Positions 37,801 through 51,573 of a stretch of DNA of 64,000 nucleotides are shown one piece after another (positions within the stretch are counted from its first letter, which is position 1; the number at the start of each line of letters is the position of its first letter). Below the pieces are notes generated by a model. That model had not been told where the DNA came from. It made no database searches and worked only from the letters and a program-made list of their open reading frames with translations. This stretch comes from Serratia symbiotica str. 'Cinara cedri' (GTDB lineage Bacteria; Pseudomonadota; Gammaproteobacteria; Enterobacterales; Enterobacteriaceae): NCBI GenBank assembly GCA_000238975.1, contig CP002295.1, positions 1,602,299 through 1,666,298 of the forward strand. The letters are read 5' to 3'. The position numbers and the translations under genes were made by a program.

Positions 37801-39657
37801 AATATATTAAAAAACTAAATAAAATTTTCAAAATAGACTAGTGTAATGTAAATTACTATAATACTATATAATCACTCATAATCAATAACTAGATGAATAC
37901 TATAAGACCATTACGCTATATAACTAACGTGATCTACAAAAAATGCGAAATAACTTTATGTATTTAGGACATAATAAAAATTAACTGTAACTAATAGCAA
38001 CTTAAAATGCTTTCATTCATTACATTATCAGAGAACATCTAATAACTAATTACATCTAACATCAAATGCCAGTACAAATCATATAAAATTAAGTAATATA
38101 GTTATATTATGCTGGTGATATAATAAAAATATATAGATAATATACGGTAATATTAAGATAACATACACAAACACTAATTATGTAAGCTTAACTAGTTACT
38201 GCGCTGTCTTAATAATATAATGATTTAATAAATATCTATTATACCTTGCTAATTGCGTAGTAAATATTAAACTATTTATGCTAATCGATAATCATCTTCC
38301 ATTTTTAGCTAAAAAATTCATCTACTGCACTTACAGTCATACTCTTGAAATATTATTAAAGCTTTAAAAAATTAAGGAATCCTACGAAACTAAAAAACAG
38401 CAAATGATAATACTCTTGTATAATATAAGCAAATATAGTAACAGGTCACATGGGGAGTATTGCCTACTATGTTTTAAGTTGAATGTGAATATATTGATAA
38501 TAGACCTTCAATAGATAAGAGTAGTAATTATTGCGTAATAGCGCAAATAGCGAACATAGTAAATTGTAAAACTGCGAACTAGAATTAAGTAAGGTACGCA
38601 ATTCAGCTTTTCTTTAAAAACATTACCAAAAATAACTATACTCAGGTATTAAAGTTATTATTGAGGTTATATAAAATAAGAATTAGCAATATAGATGAGT
38701 ATAGTAATAAGTTTTTGTATTTACATGTATATTAATTAAAATATATAAATATAAAAAAATATTATCTTTAATTATGAGCAAATATATATAATCTTACTAG
38801 CAATCAAGATATCCCTATTAAAAGCAGAAAATAAGTAAATACTACACTGATTCGACTCACTCAATAATCTGATTTTATATACCAGACAGGTAATGAGATA
38901 TAATAAATAAACAGTAAAGATTATTTAATAATATTTAAGGTTAATAATAACTACAAGATAATTATAAGATTTCATTACAACTAAAAGCATACATAAAAAT
39001 ACAACTGCTTTAATTTGCTACTTTATTAATTAAATTATATACTAAAGCTACAATCATATTTATGTGATCACCAAGATAACTAATAACTTTAACGCGCACC
39101 AGAAAAAATATTTCTATGCAATATTATTAATTTAAACATAAAACCTAAATATTTAAATATATTAATATAATTTATTAAATCTTTATTTAATGTCTTAAAA
39201 ATATATAAATATTTTACTCTCAAGAAAATTATATACAATATTATCCTAATTACAAGAGCTTACTTAAATTAAAGAATAATACTAGTATTATACACTAAAT
39301 ATTACTCAAAATATTTTCTGATAACACGTTAGGCGCACGTGTTTATTTATTACCACTACATAATACTCTACCCATCACGCACATTATATAATAATTATTA
39401 TTATATATCAATACAATAAATCTTCACTACGATATAACTTAAATTCATTTTAATAAAAATAATATATAAAATTTTATGTAATTTAAAAACACTAATAGTT
39501 GTATTGACAATATCTCACAAAATTAATTACCTAGATAATACTACTATAAGAATTGCTCTATCAAAAAAATATTTACATATCTAAATATATTAAAGTTTTT
39601 GGTATATACATTAAAAAGTATGTTTATTTAATAAAATAGTTATCGTGTTTGCTAAAA
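34851..39657. other. 4.8-kb AT-rich non-coding desert (former thiFSGH interval)
   Basis: By enteric gene order thiF, thiS, thiG and thiH would fill this space before rpoC, but no readable fragment of any was found. The small frame 36731-36922 (minus) is low-complexity. A weak hairpin AACACGT...ACGTGTT lies at 39323-39343. Nothing else was recognised. Confidence 0.6.
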
Positions 39658-39696
39658 ATTAAAAAAACCTGAGTTCAGTATAATTTAGAACTCAGG
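39658..39696 (-). terminator. Rho-independent terminator of the rpoBC operon
   Basis: On the minus strand, CCTGAGTTC, an 11-nt loop, and GAACTCAGG form a perfect 9-bp stem followed at once by a run of seven T and more AT. It stands 65 bp after the rpoC stop codon and is the clearest terminator in the window. Confidence 0.93.
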
Positions 39697-39760
39697 CTAT
39701 ATTAGGTATCTAACACTAAGAATTACTGATTAGCTCAACTTAATACCATACATATGGTAA

Positions 39761-42700
39761 TTACTTATTATGACTAATACCTAGATTACCTGCATTCAAT
39801 AGTTCAGCTAAATTAGCAGTTGCCTCCTCCGCACTAACCTGTGGAGTAGTATGTACTGCATCTCGTGTCCGTCGAAATACACGATCCTGATGATAAGCAT
39901 AACCTGTACCGGCAGGTATTAGACGACCTACAATTACATTCTCTTTTAAGCCACGCAGTTCATCACATTTACCAGCAACAGCTGCTTCAGTTAAAACACG
40001 TGTTGTTTCCTGAAAAGACGCTGCAGAAATAAAAGATTCAGTAGCTAAAGAAGCTTTAGTTATGCCTAACAAGTCACGAGAAAATGTTGCCAAGGCCTTA
40101 CCATTGATTTCTAATTGACGATTAGCAATTTTAACACGTGAAACCTCAGCTTGCTCCCCCTCTAGGAACTCAGTGTCCCCTGCACTTAAAATAGTACATT
40201 TACGCAACATCTGCCGAACAATAACTTCAATATGTTTATCATTAATCTTCACACCTTGCAGACGATAAACTGCTTGTACTTCGTTAGTAATATAGCGAGT
40301 AACTGCATTAACACCGCGTAAACGTAAAATATCATGCGGAGACTCCGGGCCATCTGAAACAACATCACCACGTTCTACAATTTCGCCTTCAAATACATTA
40401 AGCTGACGCCATTTTGGAATCATCTCTTCATAAGCGTCACTGCCATCTAATGGAGAAATAACAAGCCGACGTTTGCCTTTAGTCTCTTTACCAAACGAAA
40501 TAATCCCACTAACTTCAGCAAGAATTGCTGGCTCTTTAGGACGACGTGCTTCGAATAAGTCCGCAACACGTGGTAAACCACCAGTGATATCCTTAGTGCC
40601 TCCAGATTCCTGAGGAATACGAGCTAGGGTCTCACCTGCACCAATTTGAATACCATCTTCTAGTTGTACAATTGCCTTTCCTGGTAGGAAATATTGAGCA
40701 GATATATCAGTACCTGGAATCAATATATCATTACCTTGAGTATCAACAATTTTCAATGCAGGACGCAAATCCTTACCACTACCAGTACGCTCTGCGCTAT
40801 CTAGTACTACTAGAGAAGATAAACCAGTAATTTCATCAGTTTGGCGAGTAATAGTCTGGCCATCAATCATATCAGCAAAGCGAATAAAACCACTTACTTC
40901 ACTAATAACTGGCATTGTATGTGGATCCCAATTAGCTACTATTTCATGACAACTAACTTCAGCACCATCACCCTTGCCCATCACGGCACCATAAGGCACT
41001 TTATAACTCTCTTTAGTACGACCGAACTCATCAATTAGCTTCAATTCAGTATTACGAGAAGTGATCACTAATTTACCAGCCGCACTCATAACACACTTAA
41101 TATTCTGTAGTTTAAGACGACCTTTAGTCTTAACCTGAATACTAGACTCAGTTGCTGCACGTGATGCTGCACCACCTATATGAAAAGTACGCATCGTTAA
41201 CTGAGTACCAGGTTCACCAATAGATTGCGCTGCAATAACACCAATAGCTTCACCCTTATTAATTATATGGCCGCGAGCCAAGTCACGACCATAGCAATTA
41301 GCACACACACCAAAGTCAGTTTCACAACTCACTACTGAACGCACCTTAATACTATCGACAGAGTGATCTTCTAAAAGATCACAAGTTTTTTCGTTCAGCA
41401 GAGTATTACGTGGCACCAAAATATTAGCTGTAGCTAAATTAATAATATCTTCTGCTGTTACACGACCAAGCACACGTTCACGCAGTGGTTCTTTAACATC
41501 ACCACCTTCAATTACTGGTGTCATTAAGATGCCATTATGCGTACCACAGTCATCTTCAGTTACGACTAAATCTTGTGCAACATCTACTAATCGACGAGTT
41601 AAATAACCAGAGTTAGCAGTTTTCAATGCAGTATCTGCCAATCCTTTACGTGCACCATGTGTTGAAATGAAGTACTGAAGTACATTTAAACCCTCACGAA
41701 AATTAGCGGTAATTGGTGTTTCGATTATTGAACCATCTGGTTTAGCCATTAAGCCACGCATACCAGCTAATTGGCGAATTTGGGCCGCAGAACCACGTGC
41801 GCCAGAATCCGCCATCATGAAAATACTATTAAATGATACTTGTTGTTCCATCAGACCATCACGGTTAATAACATCCTCAACCGACAAATTCTCCATCATC
41901 GCCTTAGCAACACGCTCGTTTGCTGCCGCCCATATATCAATCACTTTATTATAGCGTTCACCGGCAGTGACTAGACCAGACTGAAACTGTGCCTGGATCT
42001 CAGCAACCTCCGTTTCAGCCTCTTCAATAATTTCTGCTTTCTTAGCCGGAATCACCATGTCATCAATACCCACAGAAACACCAGAACGAGCTGCATAAGT
42101 AAAACCAGTATACATGATCTGATCAGCAAAAATCACAGTAGGCTTCAGACCTAAGATACGATAACAGGTGTTAAGCATCTTAGAAATTGCTTTCTTACCC
42201 AAAGGTTGATTCACAATAGAGTACGGTAAACCCTTTGGAACGATCATCCAAAGTATAGCTCGACCAATAGTAGTATTAACAATATTAGTCTTTGTCACCC
42301 ATTCACCTTCCGCAGTTTTTACATTCTCAGTAATACGTACTTTAACCCGTGCATGAAGTGATACTAATCCAGCACGATAAACACGTTCAGCTTCTCTTGA
42401 ACCATTTAGTACCATGCCTTCACCTTTGGTGTTAACACAGTCACGAGTCATATAGTACAGTCCCAATACTACATCCTGTGAGGGCACAATAATTGGTTCA
42501 CCGTTTGCAGGTGATAAAATATTATTAGTGGACATCATTAACGCCCGCGCCTCTAACTGAGCTTCTAGTGTTAGCGGTACGTGAACAGCCATCTGATCAC
42601 CATCAAAGTCTGCATTATATGCAGCGCAAACTAATGGATGTAGCTGGATTGCCTTACCTTCAATTAAAACAGGTTCAAATGCCTGAATACCTAAGCGATG

Positions 42701-43987
42701 CAGGGTTGGTGCGCGATTTAATAATACTGGATGTTCACGGATCACTTCATCTAAAATATCCCAAACTATAGCTTCTTCACGCTCCACCATTTTCTTAGCG
42801 GATTTAATAGTAGTTGCTAGGCCACGCAACTCTAGTTTACCGTAAATGAAAGGTTTAAATAACTCTAACGCCATTTTTTTAGGTAGACCACACTGATGCA
42901 AACGTAAATAAGGCCCTACAGTGATAACAGATCGTCCAGAGTAATCAACACGCTTACCCAATAAGTTCTGACGAAAACGACCCTGCTTACCTTTAATCAT
43001 ATCAGCCAAAGATTTTAGAGGGCGTTTATTAGAGCCTGTAATTGCACGACCACGCCGACCATTATCTAGTAGAGCATCTACTGCTTCTTGTAACATACGC
43101 TTTTCATTACGCACGATAATATCAGGTGCAGCTAGATCCAGTAGACGCTTCAGGCGATTATTACGATTAATTACACGCCGGTATAGATCATTTAGATCTG
43201 ATGTAGCAAAACGCCCACCATCTAGTGGAACTAATGGTCGTAAGTCTGGTGGTAATACTGGCAGCACAGTTAAGATCATCCACTCTGGTTTATTACCGGA
43301 CTGCACGAAAGCTTCTAGTAGTTTAATACGTTTAGTTAGCTTTTTACGCTTAGTTTCAGAGTTAGTTTCATTTAGCTCTTCACGCAACTGCTCACATTCA
43401 ACGTCTAGATCCATATTTTTTAATAAAGCCTGAATTGCTTCAGCCCCCATTCTTGCGTCAAATTCATCACCGAACTCTTCTAACGCATCTAGATATTGAT
43501 CTTCTGTTAGAATCTGGCGACATTCAAGGTTTGTCATGCCACCTTCAACTACTACGTAAGATTCAAAATACAACACACGCTCGATATCACGTAGCGGCAT
43601 GTCCAGCAGCAACCCAATACGCGAAGGTAGTGATTTTAGAAACCAAATATGCGCAGTTGGCGAAGCCAGCTCAATGTGCCCCATGCGCTCACGACGCACT
43701 TTAGTTTGCGTCACTTCTACGCCGCACTTCTCACAAATGACACCACGATGTTTTAAGCGCTTATATTTACCGCATAAACACTCATAATCTTTAACTGGCC
43801 CAAAAATACGAGCACAAAAAAGGCCTTCACGTTCAGGCTTAAACGTACGGTAATTAATAGTTTCTGGCTTCTTAACTTCACCGAACGACCATGAACGAAT
43901 CATGTCTGGGGAGGCTAATGCAATCTTAATGGCATTAAACTCTTCAGTCTTAGTTTGAGCTTTTAAGAACTTTAATAAATCTTTCAC
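39761..43987 (-). CDS. rpoC: RNA polymerase subunit beta'
   Basis: RpoC is the catalytic beta' subunit of RNA polymerase. The 1408-residue product matches E. coli (1407) from [17 protein letters not shown] to the C-terminus. The first zinc-binding site ([20 protein letters not shown], near residues 70-88), the catalytic magnesium loop NADFDGDQM (near 458-466), the bridge/trigger region ([24 protein letters not shown]) and the second zinc site ([13 protein letters not shown]) are all present. It follows rpoB by 115 bp and ends the operon at a strong terminator. Nothing suggests loss of function. Confidence 0.99.
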   Translation of the reverse strand: MKDLLKFLKAQTKTEEFNAIKIALASPDMIRSWSFGEVKKPETINYRTFKPEREGLFCARIFGPVKDYECLCGKYKRLKHRGVICEKCGVEVTQTKVRRERMGHIELASPTAHIWFLKSLPSRIGLLLDMPLRDIERVLYFESYVVVEGGMTNLECRQILTEDQYLDALEEFGDEFDARMGAEAIQALLKNMDLDVECEQLREELNETNSETKRKKLTKRIKLLEAFVQSGNKPEWMILTVLPVLPPDLRPLVPLDGGRFATSDLNDLYRRVINRNNRLKRLLDLAAPDIIVRNEKRMLQEAVDALLDNGRRGRAITGSNKRPLKSLADMIKGKQGRFRQNLLGKRVDYSGRSVITVGPYLRLHQCGLPKKMALELFKPFIYGKLELRGLATTIKSAKKMVEREEAIVWDILDEVIREHPVLLNRAPTLHRLGIQAFEPVLIEGKAIQLHPLVCAAYNADFDGDQMAVHVPLTLEAQLEARALMMSTNNILSPANGEPIIVPSQDVVLGLYYMTRDCVNTKGEGMVLNGSREAERVYRAGLVSLHARVKVRITENVKTAEGEWVTKTNIVNTTIGRAILWMIVPKGLPYSIVNQPLGKKAISKMLNTCYRILGLKPTVIFADQIMYTGFTYAARSGVSVGIDDMVIPAKKAEIIEEAETEVAEIQAQFQSGLVTAGERYNKVIDIWAAANERVAKAMMENLSVEDVINRDGLMEQQVSFNSIFMMADSGARGSAAQIRQLAGMRGLMAKPDGSIIETPITANFREGLNVLQYFISTHGARKGLADTALKTANSGYLTRRLVDVAQDLVVTEDDCGTHNGILMTPVIEGGDVKEPLRERVLGRVTAEDIINLATANILVPRNTLLNEKTCDLLEDHSVDSIKVRSVVSCETDFGVCANCYGRDLARGHIINKGEAIGVIAAQSIGEPGTQLTMRTFHIGGAASRAATESSIQVKTKGRLKLQNIKCVMSAAGKLVITSRNTELKLIDEFGRTKESYKVPYGAVMGKGDGAEVSCHEIVANWDPHTMPVISEVSGFIRFADMIDGQTITRQTDEITGLSSLVVLDSAERTGSGKDLRPALKIVDTQGNDILIPGTDISAQYFLPGKAIVQLEDGIQIGAGETLARIPQESGGTKDITGGLPRVADLFEARRPKEPAILAEVSGIISFGKETKGKRRLVISPLDGSDAYEEMIPKWRQLNVFEGEIVERGDVVSDGPESPHDILRLRGVNAVTRYITNEVQAVYRLQGVKINDKHIEVIVRQMLRKCTILSAGDTEFLEGEQAEVSRVKIANRQLEINGKALATFSRDLLGITKASLATESFISAASFQETTRVLTEAAVAGKCDELRGLKENVIVGRLIPAGTGYAYHQDRVFRRTRDAVHTTPQVSAEEATANLAELLNAGNLGISHNK

Positions 43988-44102
43988 GGATTGGCTCCTG
44001 TCGGAGTTAAACCTATTGGGTATCTCTAACTAAGCTAGATACCCGGGTGACTGAACAACCATCCTCAGGCACTTTAAAGTCTAAACCCTGAGCTGGAAAG
44101 GA

Positions 44103-47100
44103 TTACTCATCTTCGAGTTCAATATTAATACCAAGCGAGCGAATTTCCTTTAACAATACATTAAAAGATTCCGGCATACCTGGTTCCATACGATGATCGC
44201 CATCAACAATATTTTTATACATCTTAGTGCGGCCATTAATATCATCTGACTTAACAGTAAGCATCTCTTGTAGAGTATAAGCTGCACCGTAAGCTTCTAG
44301 TGCCCATACTTCCATTTCACCAAAACGTTGGCCACCAAACTGCGCTTTACCACCTAGCGGCTGCTGAGTCACTAAGCTATAAGAGTCAGTTGAACGAGCA
44401 TGCATTTTATCATCAACTAAATGATTTAATTTTAACATATACATATAACCAACAGTCACCTGGCGCTCAAATTGCTCGCCAGTACAGCCGTCGTATAATG
44501 TAATCTGACCTGATGTTGGGATCCCACTTATTTCTAACAGTTGTTTTATTTCTGTCTCTTTTGCGCCATCAAACACTGGAGTTGCAATTGGCATACCGTA
44601 TTTTAAGTTCTCCGCCAGACGCAATACTTCATCGTCAGTAAAATCATTTAAGTTCACTTTTTGACAAATATCATCGCCAAGATCATAGGCCTTCTGAATA
44701 AACTCACGTAATTTAATAACCTCTTGTTGCTGTTGAAGCATTTGATTGATCTTTTCACCAATACCTTTTGCAGCCATGCCTAGGTGTGTTTCCAAGATTT
44801 GGCCAATATTCATACGTGATGGTACGCCTAATGGATTGAGAACGATGTCTACAGGAGTGCCGTTTTCATCATAAGGCATATCCTCAATAGGGTTAATCTT
44901 CGATATCACACCTTTATTACCATGACGACCCGCCATCTTATCACCTGGCTGAATCTGACGTTTAACTGCTAAATAAACTTTAATAATCTTTAACACGCCA
45001 GGCGCTAAATCATCACCCTGAGTAATTTTGCGACGCTTAACCTCGATCTTTTTCTCGAAATCTGATTTCAGTTCATCATATTGACCTACTAATTGCTCTA
45101 GTTGATTTTGCCTCTTTTCCTCGCTTAAGCTGATTGTTAACCAAAGCTTACGTGGTAAAGTACTTAATTTATCAACATTAATTCCCCCGGCTACTAATAC
45201 GGCGTGAATACGAGTAAATAATCCTGCTTCCAATATTTGTAATTCTTCGGTAAGATCTTTCTTCGCTTGCTTCAGCTGCATCTCTTCAATTTCTAACGCT
45301 CGTTTATCTTTCTCCACACCATCACGAGTAAAAACTTGTACATCTATGATAGTACCTGAGACACCATTAGGGACACGTAGTGAAGAGTCTTTAACATCAG
45401 AGGCTTTTTCCCCAAAAATTGCACGCAGTAACTTCTCTTCAGGAGTTAATTGAGTTTCACCCTTTGGCGTTACTTTCCCCACTAGAATATCACCACCGGT
45501 TACTTCAGCGCCGATATAAACAATTCCAGATTCATCTAACTTAGAGAGCGCAGCTTCACCTACGTTAGGAATATCGGCAGTAATTTCTTCAGGCCCTAAT
45601 TTTGTATCACGAGATATACATGCTAGCTCCTGAATATGGATGGTGGTAAAACGATCCTCTTGTACTACACGCTCAGAGACTAAAATAGAATCTTCGAAGT
45701 TGTAACCATTCCATGGCATAAATGCAACGCGCATATTTTGACCCAAAGCTAATTCGCCAAGATCTGTAGATGGGCCGTCTGCTAACACATCACCACGCTC
45801 AATTGGCTCATCCAAATTCACGCACGGCATCTGGTTAATACAAGTATTCTGATTAGAACGCGTGTATTTGGTTAGATTATAAATATCAATACCCGCTTCT
45901 CCGGGGTGCATCTCGTTTTCATTAACTTTAATAATTATCCGGGACGCATCTACATACTGAATTATACCACCACGTTTAGCTACAACAGTAACACCAGAAT
46001 CAACTGCTACAGCGCGCTCCATACCGGTACCAACTAGTGGCTTATCTGCTCGTAAAGTTGGTACCGCCTGACGCTGCATATTTGCACCCATTAATGCGCG
46101 ATTAGCATCATCATGCTCAAGAAAGGGAATAAGTGAAGCTCCAACAGATACAACTTGTTGAGTAGATACGTCCATATAGTCGACTTGATCACAACTAAAC
46201 AGGCTTGATTCACCCTTGCTACGACAAGTAATCAGATCTTCTACAAAGCGACCATTCTCATCTAGATTGGAGTTTGCTTGAGCAATAACAAAATTACCCT
46301 CTTCAATAGCAGACAGGTAATTAATTTCATCTGTTACCAAGCGATCACGTACGCGTCGATAAGGAGTCTCTAAGAAACCATACTCATTAGTTTGTGCATA
46401 TACAGACAATGAGTTAATTAAACCTATATTTGGTCCTTCTGGTGTTTCAATAGGACATACACGACCATAGTGAGTCGGATGAACATCTCGCACTTCAAAC
46501 CCCGCACGTTCGCGAGTTAGGCCTCCTGGACCTAATGCTGAGATACGGCGCTTATGCGTAATCTCAGATAATGGATTATTTTGATCCATAAATTGAGATA
46601 ACTGGCTGGACCCAAAAAACTCTTTTACAGCCGCTGAAATCGGCTTAGCATTAATCATATCTTGAGGCATAAGGGTATCAAGGTCCCCCAAAGATAGACG
46701 CTCCTTCACTGCGCGCTCAACACGTACAAGACCAACACGAAATTGATTCTCAGCCATTTCACCAACAGAACGAATACGACGGTTACCTAAGTGGTCAATA
46801 TCATCTACTTCACCTTTACCATTACGGATATCTATAAGCTTCTTAATCACATCAATGATGTCATTTTTACTCAAAATACCCAAACCTTCTATATTCTTAC
46901 GAAGTAAGGAGCGATTAAACTTCATACGACCAACCGCAGATAAATCATAACGTTCTTCAGAAAAGAACATATTTTCAAACAGACCTTCGGCTGCGTCACG
47001 TGTTGGAGGCTCACCAGGGCGCATCATGCGGTAAATTTCTACTAATGCGCTTAAACGATCAACACTAGGATCAATGCGTAGAGTCTCAGAAATATAAGCG

Positions 47101-48131
47101 CCATGATCTAAGTCATTAGTGAATAAGGTTGAGATAGATTTATATCCAGCTTGATTTAATTTAGTTAACAAATCTAATGATAACTCCGTATTAGCAGCAC
47201 AGATTAGTTCACCGGTATTGGTGTCAATATAATCCTGTGAAACTACCTTTCCTATGATGTATTCAACCGGTACTCGAATACTATAAATTTTATCTTTTTC
47301 AAGCTGACGAATATGTCGAGCAGTAATGCGACGACCTTTCTCTACGTAAATTTTACCATTAGCCTCAAGATCAAAAGCAGCAGTTTCACCACGTAAACGC
47401 TCTGGCACTAACTCCATCTGTAACTTATTATCATGCAGTTCAAAAGTAATAGCATCAAAGAACAAGTCGAGTATCTGTTCTGTGGTGTAATGTAACGCAC
47501 GCAAAATAATCGTTGCTGGTAACTTGCGGCGACGATCGATACGCACAAATAAGTGATCTTTTGGATCAAACTCAAAATCTAACCATGAACCACGGTAAGG
47601 AATAATACGTGCATTATACAATACTTTACCGGATGAGTGAGTTTTGCCCTTATCACTATCAAAAAATACACCAGGACTACGATGCAACTGAGAGACAATC
47701 ACTCGCTCAGTACCATTAATCACAAAGGTACCATTTTCAGTCATAATCGGTATTTCACCCATATAAACTACTTGCTCTTTTATATCCTTAACTGTTCCTT
47801 CTGGAGCTTCACGCTCATAAATTACTAAACGGAGTTTTACACGTAGAGGCGCAGAAAACGTTATGCCACGAATCTGGCATTCTTTAACATCAAACACCGG
47901 ATCACCAAGACGATAGCTAACATATTGCAGCTCCGCATTGCCACTATAACTTTGAATAGGAAAAACAGAACGAAAGGCAGCTTCTAAGCCGTACCGCCCC
48001 TCTGGATCTTGATCTATAAATTTCTGGAACGAATCAAGCTGGATAGAAAGGAGATAGGGTATGTCCAGAACTTGTGGACGCTTACCAAAATCCTTACGAA
48101 TACGTTTTTTCTCGGTATAGGAGTAAACCAT
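44103..48131 (-). CDS. rpoB: RNA polymerase subunit beta
   Basis: RpoB forms the other half of the RNA polymerase active-site cleft. From the chosen start [16 protein letters not shown] it is 1342 residues, exactly the E. coli length. The frame is open for 11 more codons, but the E. coli start and its GAGGA ribosome-binding site (CTGAGGAATCCTATGG) are conserved at 48131. The rifampicin region ([49 protein letters not shown] split around residues 508-550) is wild-type, and the C-terminal [23 protein letters not shown] block is intact. It follows rplL after a conserved attenuator and precedes rpoC. Confidence 0.99.
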   Translation of the reverse strand: MVYSYTEKKRIRKDFGKRPQVLDIPYLLSIQLDSFQKFIDQDPEGRYGLEAAFRSVFPIQSYSGNAELQYVSYRLGDPVFDVKECQIRGITFSAPLRVKLRLVIYEREAPEGTVKDIKEQVVYMGEIPIMTENGTFVINGTERVIVSQLHRSPGVFFDSDKGKTHSSGKVLYNARIIPYRGSWLDFEFDPKDHLFVRIDRRRKLPATIILRALHYTTEQILDLFFDAITFELHDNKLQMELVPERLRGETAAFDLEANGKIYVEKGRRITARHIRQLEKDKIYSIRVPVEYIIGKVVSQDYIDTNTGELICAANTELSLDLLTKLNQAGYKSISTLFTNDLDHGAYISETLRIDPSVDRLSALVEIYRMMRPGEPPTRDAAEGLFENMFFSEERYDLSAVGRMKFNRSLLRKNIEGLGILSKNDIIDVIKKLIDIRNGKGEVDDIDHLGNRRIRSVGEMAENQFRVGLVRVERAVKERLSLGDLDTLMPQDMINAKPISAAVKEFFGSSQLSQFMDQNNPLSEITHKRRISALGPGGLTRERAGFEVRDVHPTHYGRVCPIETPEGPNIGLINSLSVYAQTNEYGFLETPYRRVRDRLVTDEINYLSAIEEGNFVIAQANSNLDENGRFVEDLITCRSKGESSLFSCDQVDYMDVSTQQVVSVGASLIPFLEHDDANRALMGANMQRQAVPTLRADKPLVGTGMERAVAVDSGVTVVAKRGGIIQYVDASRIIIKVNENEMHPGEAGIDIYNLTKYTRSNQNTCINQMPCVNLDEPIERGDVLADGPSTDLGELALGQNMRVAFMPWNGYNFEDSILVSERVVQEDRFTTIHIQELACISRDTKLGPEEITADIPNVGEAALSKLDESGIVYIGAEVTGGDILVGKVTPKGETQLTPEEKLLRAIFGEKASDVKDSSLRVPNGVSGTIIDVQVFTRDGVEKDKRALEIEEMQLKQAKKDLTEELQILEAGLFTRIHAVLVAGGINVDKLSTLPRKLWLTISLSEEKRQNQLEQLVGQYDELKSDFEKKIEVKRRKITQGDDLAPGVLKIIKVYLAVKRQIQPGDKMAGRHGNKGVISKINPIEDMPYDENGTPVDIVLNPLGVPSRMNIGQILETHLGMAAKGIGEKINQMLQQQQEVIKLREFIQKAYDLGDDICQKVNLNDFTDDEVLRLAENLKYGMPIATPVFDGAKETEIKQLLEISGIPTSGQITLYDGCTGEQFERQVTVGYMYMLKLNHLVDDKMHARSTDSYSLVTQQPLGGKAQFGGQRFGEMEVWALEAYGAAYTLQEMLTVKSDDINGRTKMYKNIVDGDHRMEPGMPESFNVLLKEIRSLGINIELEDE

Positions 48132-48397
48132 AGGATTCCTCAGCTCGCTGGAAAGTCGAACCACTTTGTTCGCTCAAATAGGGAATGGCTCATGCAACAC
48201 TATTTTATCAACCGGAAAGATGGGATACTTTCCGTAATACCTCTTTTCTATCATGATTATATTATTTCAATATGCCGTATAGCAGACGAAGCTAGGATAA
48301 AAGAGCAGTATATAAGTACATTAAATAGTAAATAGAAAAAGATATTAGTGTTAGCTAATGGCAAAAAAGCATAAAACTATACCGACACATAACACCA

Positions 48398-48428
48398 CAA
48401 AAGGCTAGTGATTGACGACTCACCAGCC
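48398..48428 (-). terminator. rplL-rpoB attenuator
   Basis: On the minus strand GGCTGGTGA, an 8-nt loop and TCACTAGCC pair fully (one G-U), followed by TTTTGTGG. It occupies the position of, and closely resembles, the partial terminator between rplL and rpoB in E. coli that lowers RNA polymerase synthesis relative to ribosomal proteins. The short T-run fits partial read-through. Confidence 0.85.
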
Positions 48429-48468
48429 ATTAGTCTATTAAAATAGAATATACTCTGAAAACTTAAAC

Positions 48469-48834
48469 TTATTTCACTTCTACAGAAGCACCTGCAGCTT
48501 CGAGAGATTTCGCTAAAACCTTAGCATCTTCTTTACTCATGCCTTCTTTCAGAACTACTGGAGCAGATTCCACCAGATCTTTGGCTTCTTTTAGACCCAT
48601 ACCAATTGCTCCGCGTACTGCTTTAATAACAGCTACTTTATTAATGCCAACAGCAGAAAGTAAAACATCAAACTCAGTTTTTTCTTCAGCAGCTTCAGCT
48701 TCGGCGGCAATAACTGTCACTGGGGCAGCAGCAGAAACGCCAAATTTTTCTTCCATAGCGGCAACCAACTCAATAACATCCATGACAGACATAGCAGCAA
48801 CAGCTTCTAAGATTTGGTCCTTAGTTATAGACAT
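48469..48834 (-). CDS. rplL: Ribosomal protein L7/L12
   Basis: L7/L12 forms the flexible stalk of the 50S subunit that recruits elongation factors. The 121-residue product equals the E. coli length. It has an N-terminal dimer domain ([33 protein letters not shown]), an Ala/Glu-rich hinge (about 38-50), and a C-terminal domain with [25 protein letters not shown]. It lies 68 bp after rplJ in the usual operon. Confidence 0.98.
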   Translation of the reverse strand: MSITKDQILEAVAAMSVMDVIELVAAMEEKFGVSAAAPVTVIAAEAEAAEEKTEFDVLLSAVGINKVAVIKAVRGAIGMGLKEAKDLVESAPVVLKEGMSKEDAKVLAKSLEAAGASVEVK

Positions 48835-48902
48835 AACAATTGTTCCTAAAATTCACAAATAGTTTGAATGCGTTAATAAATGCTAAAAGAAAGTATAATG
48901 GC

Positions 48903-49400
48903 TTATCCCATTTCTTTTGCATCACGCAATGCAGCCAGAGTGCGAACCAATTTGCCAGCAGTAGCTTCTTTCATGGTTGCCATAAGGCGAGCGATCGCTT
49001 CATCATAAGTAGGTAACATAGCTAAACGGTCAATCTCTACCGCAGGTATTAACTCGCCCTCAAAGGCCGCAGCTTTAACCTTGAATTCTGCATTTACTTT
49101 CGCGAACTCTTTAAACAAGCGAGCAGCTGCACCCGGATGTTCATTAGAAAATGCAATCAAAGTAGGACCAATAAACGTGTCTTTTAGGCATTCAAACGGA
49201 GTGCCCTTTACCACACTACGCATTAAAGTGTTACGAACAACACGCATGTAAACGCCAGCTTCACGACCTGCTTTACGCAGTTCAGTCATTTTATTAACGG
49301 TAACGCCACGAGAATCCGCAACAACCGCAGACAGCGCACCTTTGGCTACTTCGTTGACTTCAGCAACAATCGCTTGTTTGTCTTGAAGATTTAATGCCAT
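48903..49400 (-). CDS. rplJ: Ribosomal protein L10
   Basis: L10 anchors the L7/L12 dimers on the 50S stalk and, in E. coli, represses its own operon. The 165-residue product matches E. coli L10 (165), with [33 protein letters not shown] at the start, [17 protein letters not shown], and the C-terminal dimer-binding helix. AGGAG lies 10 bases before the ATG. A 317-bp leader separates it from rplA. Confidence 0.98.
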   Translation of the reverse strand: MALNLQDKQAIVAEVNEVAKGALSAVVADSRGVTVNKMTELRKAGREAGVYMRVVRNTLMRSVVKGTPFECLKDTFIGPTLIAFSNEHPGAAARLFKEFAKVNAEFKVKAAAFEGELIPAVEIDRLAMLPTYDEAIARLMATMKEATAGKLVRTLAALRDAKEMG

Positions 49401-49717
49401 TCGCTTTTTGCTCCTGGATTATCCGGGGAATACCCCGAAAAACTCATTCTATGCACCAGCCATTAAAAATATGGCATTGAGCATTTTAATATAGTGAACA
49501 GAATCTACTAAAAAATATAAAACTCTTTAGGCTCTGTCATCGTCTGTGTAAAAAATTCAATACTTTTTGGTACATATGCAATCTTAGGGGGAGACGTAAA
49601 AAGCAATAGTCTTCAACCGAAGATTATTTTTTACTATAGCAAAATTGATAACAAAATTTTAAGTATAGGATTCTAAAAAAATCCTCACCCTAAGTCAAAA
49701 CGATAATTGCAATACAA
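49401..49717 (-). promoter_or_regulatory. rplJ (L10) operon leader
   Basis: In E. coli this interval holds a promoter and the structured leader that L10-L12 binds for autogenous control. Here it is 317 bp. A hairpin AATCTTC-GGTT-GAAGACT (49608-49625) and the conserved block GGATAATCCAGGAGCAAAAA before the rplJ ATG are visible. The full L10-binding fold could not be drawn with certainty. Confidence 0.5.
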
Positions 49718-50422
49718 TTATGTCGCTATAGCTATCAAGCTATTTTGATCGACAGTAATGCCAGCGCCCATTGTAGTAGACACACTTACTTTCTTTATAT
49801 ACGTGCCTTTCGCCTGAGCAGGCTTTACTTTTTTTAATGCAACTAGCAACGCCTCTAAGTTTTCCTTTAGTCTATATAACTCAAAATTAATTTTGCCTAT
49901 AGTAGTATGAATAATACCATTTTTATCATTACGATAATAAACCTGTCCTGCCTTAGCTTTTCTTACTGCCTCAGCAACGTTCGGAGTTACAGTTCCTATT
50001 TTGGGGTTTGGCATCAATCCACGTGGCCCTAAAATCTGACCCAGCTGCCCAACTACTCGCATAGCATCAGGCGCTGCAATAACAACATCGAAATTTATTT
50101 CACCTTTCTTAATACGATCTGCTAGATCATGCATACCTATTAACTCTGCACCAGCAAGTTTAGCTGCCTCAGCATTAAGCCCTTGAGCAAAGACTGCAAC
50201 ACTAACATTACGACCAGTTCCATGCGGCAAGATAGTAGCACCGCGAATATTTTGGTCAGATTTACGAGCATCAATACCCAAATGAACAGCTACATCAACA
50301 CTTTCTATAAATTTAGCAGTAGCCAACTCTTTCAGAAGAGTAAATGCCTCGATAATATCGTACTGTTTAGTATTATCAACTTTGTCACTAATCACGCGCA
50401 TACGCTTAGTGAGATTAGCCAT
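49718..50422 (-). CDS. rplA: Ribosomal protein L1
   Basis: L1 is the mobile 50S stalk protein near the E site and, in E. coli, the translational repressor of the L11-L1 operon. The 234-residue product equals the E. coli length. It has [16 protein letters not shown], the first RNA-binding domain, the signature IGQ-like [23 protein letters not shown], and the C-terminal TTMGAGI. It starts 3 bp after the rplK stop. Confidence 0.98.
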   Translation of the reverse strand: MANLTKRMRVISDKVDNTKQYDIIEAFTLLKELATAKFIESVDVAVHLGIDARKSDQNIRGATILPHGTGRNVSVAVFAQGLNAEAAKLAGAELIGMHDLADRIKKGEINFDVVIAAPDAMRVVGQLGQILGPRGLMPNPKIGTVTPNVAEAVRKAKAGQVYYRNDKNGIIHTTIGKINFELYRLKENLEALLVALKKVKPAQAKGTYIKKVSVSTTMGAGITVDQNSLIAIAT

Positions 50423-50425
50423 CTT

Positions 50426-50854
50426 TTAATCCTCCACCACCAAACCCATAGAACGAGCAGTACCTTCGATAGAACGCATCATCGCTTTCACGTCTTTACC
50501 AGTCATATCTACAGTTTTAGTTACTGCTATTTCACGTATTTGAGTACGTGTTACTTTACCAACTTTTTCTTTATTTGGTGCGCCGGAGCCAGATTTGATG
50601 CCCGCTAGTTTTCTTAATAAAACTGATGATGGTGGACTTTTAATAACAAAGGTGAAGGATCGATCAGAATAAACAGTAATAATAACAGGTATTGGCAAAC
50701 CTTTTTCAATACTTTCAGTCTTAGTATTAAAGGCCTTACAAAATTCTATAATATTTACACCCCGTTGACCCAGAGCAGGGCCCACTGGTGGACTTGGATT
50801 AGCCATACCAGCTGCAATTTGCAACTTAACATAGGCTTGTACTTTCTTAGCCAT
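50426..50854 (-). CDS. rplK: Ribosomal protein L11
   Basis: L11 binds the GTPase-associated centre of 23S rRNA. The 142-residue product equals E. coli L11. It has the Pro-rich N-terminal segment [26 protein letters not shown] and the C-terminal RNA-binding domain with [21 protein letters not shown] and [13 protein letters not shown]. It is preceded by a 172-bp gap with a plausible promoter and followed closely by rplA. Confidence 0.98.
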   Translation of the reverse strand: MAKKVQAYVKLQIAAGMANPSPPVGPALGQRGVNIIEFCKAFNTKTESIEKGLPIPVIITVYSDRSFTFVIKSPPSSVLLRKLAGIKSGSGAPNKEKVGKVTRTQIREIAVTKTVDMTGKDVKAMMRSIEGTARSMGLVVED

Positions 50855-50964
50855 TTAAAGATTCCTTGATATGGGTAATATCGCTTCTTAGGAAGCTCCC
50901 CAGATTTATCTTACCCCATACCATTCAAGAAGGTTTATAAAAATAATAAATTTAAAGATTTAAA

Positions 50965-50993
50965 ATCTTAGTTGAATTTCTTAATTTTAGCAA
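50965..50993 (-). promoter_or_regulatory. Predicted rplK promoter
   Basis: On the minus strand TTGCTA and TAAGAT are 17 bases apart, about 110 bp before rplK, where the E. coli L11 promoter lies. Four of six bases match consensus in each box. Chance matches are common in such AT-rich DNA. Confidence 0.4.
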
Positions 50994-51026
50994 GAGAGGA
51001 AATACTACCAGCTATTTTATCAATAC

Positions 51027-51572
51027 TTAGCCTTTTTCAACTTGGCTAAAATCTAGTTCTACCGGTGTAGATCGACCAAAAATAGAAACAGAAACTTTCA
51101 GACGACTTTTCTCATAATCCACTTCTTCAACCACACCATTAAAGTCAGCGAATGGTCCATCATTCACGCGAACTAATTCGCCTGGTTCAAATAATATTTT
51201 GGGGCGTGGTTTATCACCTGCCTGCTGTAGACGATCCATAATCGCATCCACTTCTTTATCATTAATCGGTGCTGGACGATCTGAAGTGCCGCCGATAAAA
51301 CCCATGACACGTGGAATACTACGCACTAAATGCCAACTAGCATCATTCATTACCATCTGAACTAATACATAACCAGGGAAAAACTTGCGCTCGCTCTTTC
51401 GACGCTGACCACCACGAATTTCAACTACTTCTTCCGTTGGTACCATAACTACACCGAACATCTCTTCCATGTCATGTAATTTGATATGTTCGCGCAACGA
51501 TTGAGCTACGCGACCCTCAAAACTGGAAAACGCCTGAACGACGTACCAACGTTTTTTTGGAGCTTCAGACAT
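51027..51572 (-). CDS. nusG: Transcription elongation factor NusG
   Basis: NusG binds RNA polymerase and couples it to Rho or to ribosomal S10. The 181-residue product equals the E. coli length. It has the NGN domain ([30 protein letters not shown]) and the C-terminal KOW domain ([25 protein letters not shown]). It starts 1 bp after the secE stop, the normal secE-nusG arrangement. Confidence 0.98.
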   Translation of the reverse strand: MSEAPKKRWYVVQAFSSFEGRVAQSLREHIKLHDMEEMFGVVMVPTEEVVEIRGGQRRKSERKFFPGYVLVQMVMNDASWHLVRSIPRVMGFIGGTSDRPAPINDKEVDAIMDRLQQAGDKPRPKILFEPGELVRVNDGPFADFNGVVEEVDYEKSRLKVSVSIFGRSTPVELDFSQVEKG

Positions 51573-51573
51573 T

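Noticed and set aside
48132..48164. 11-codon extension of rpoB
   Set aside because: E. coli RpoB starts at MVYSYTEKK, and the conserved GAGGA site lies within the extension.
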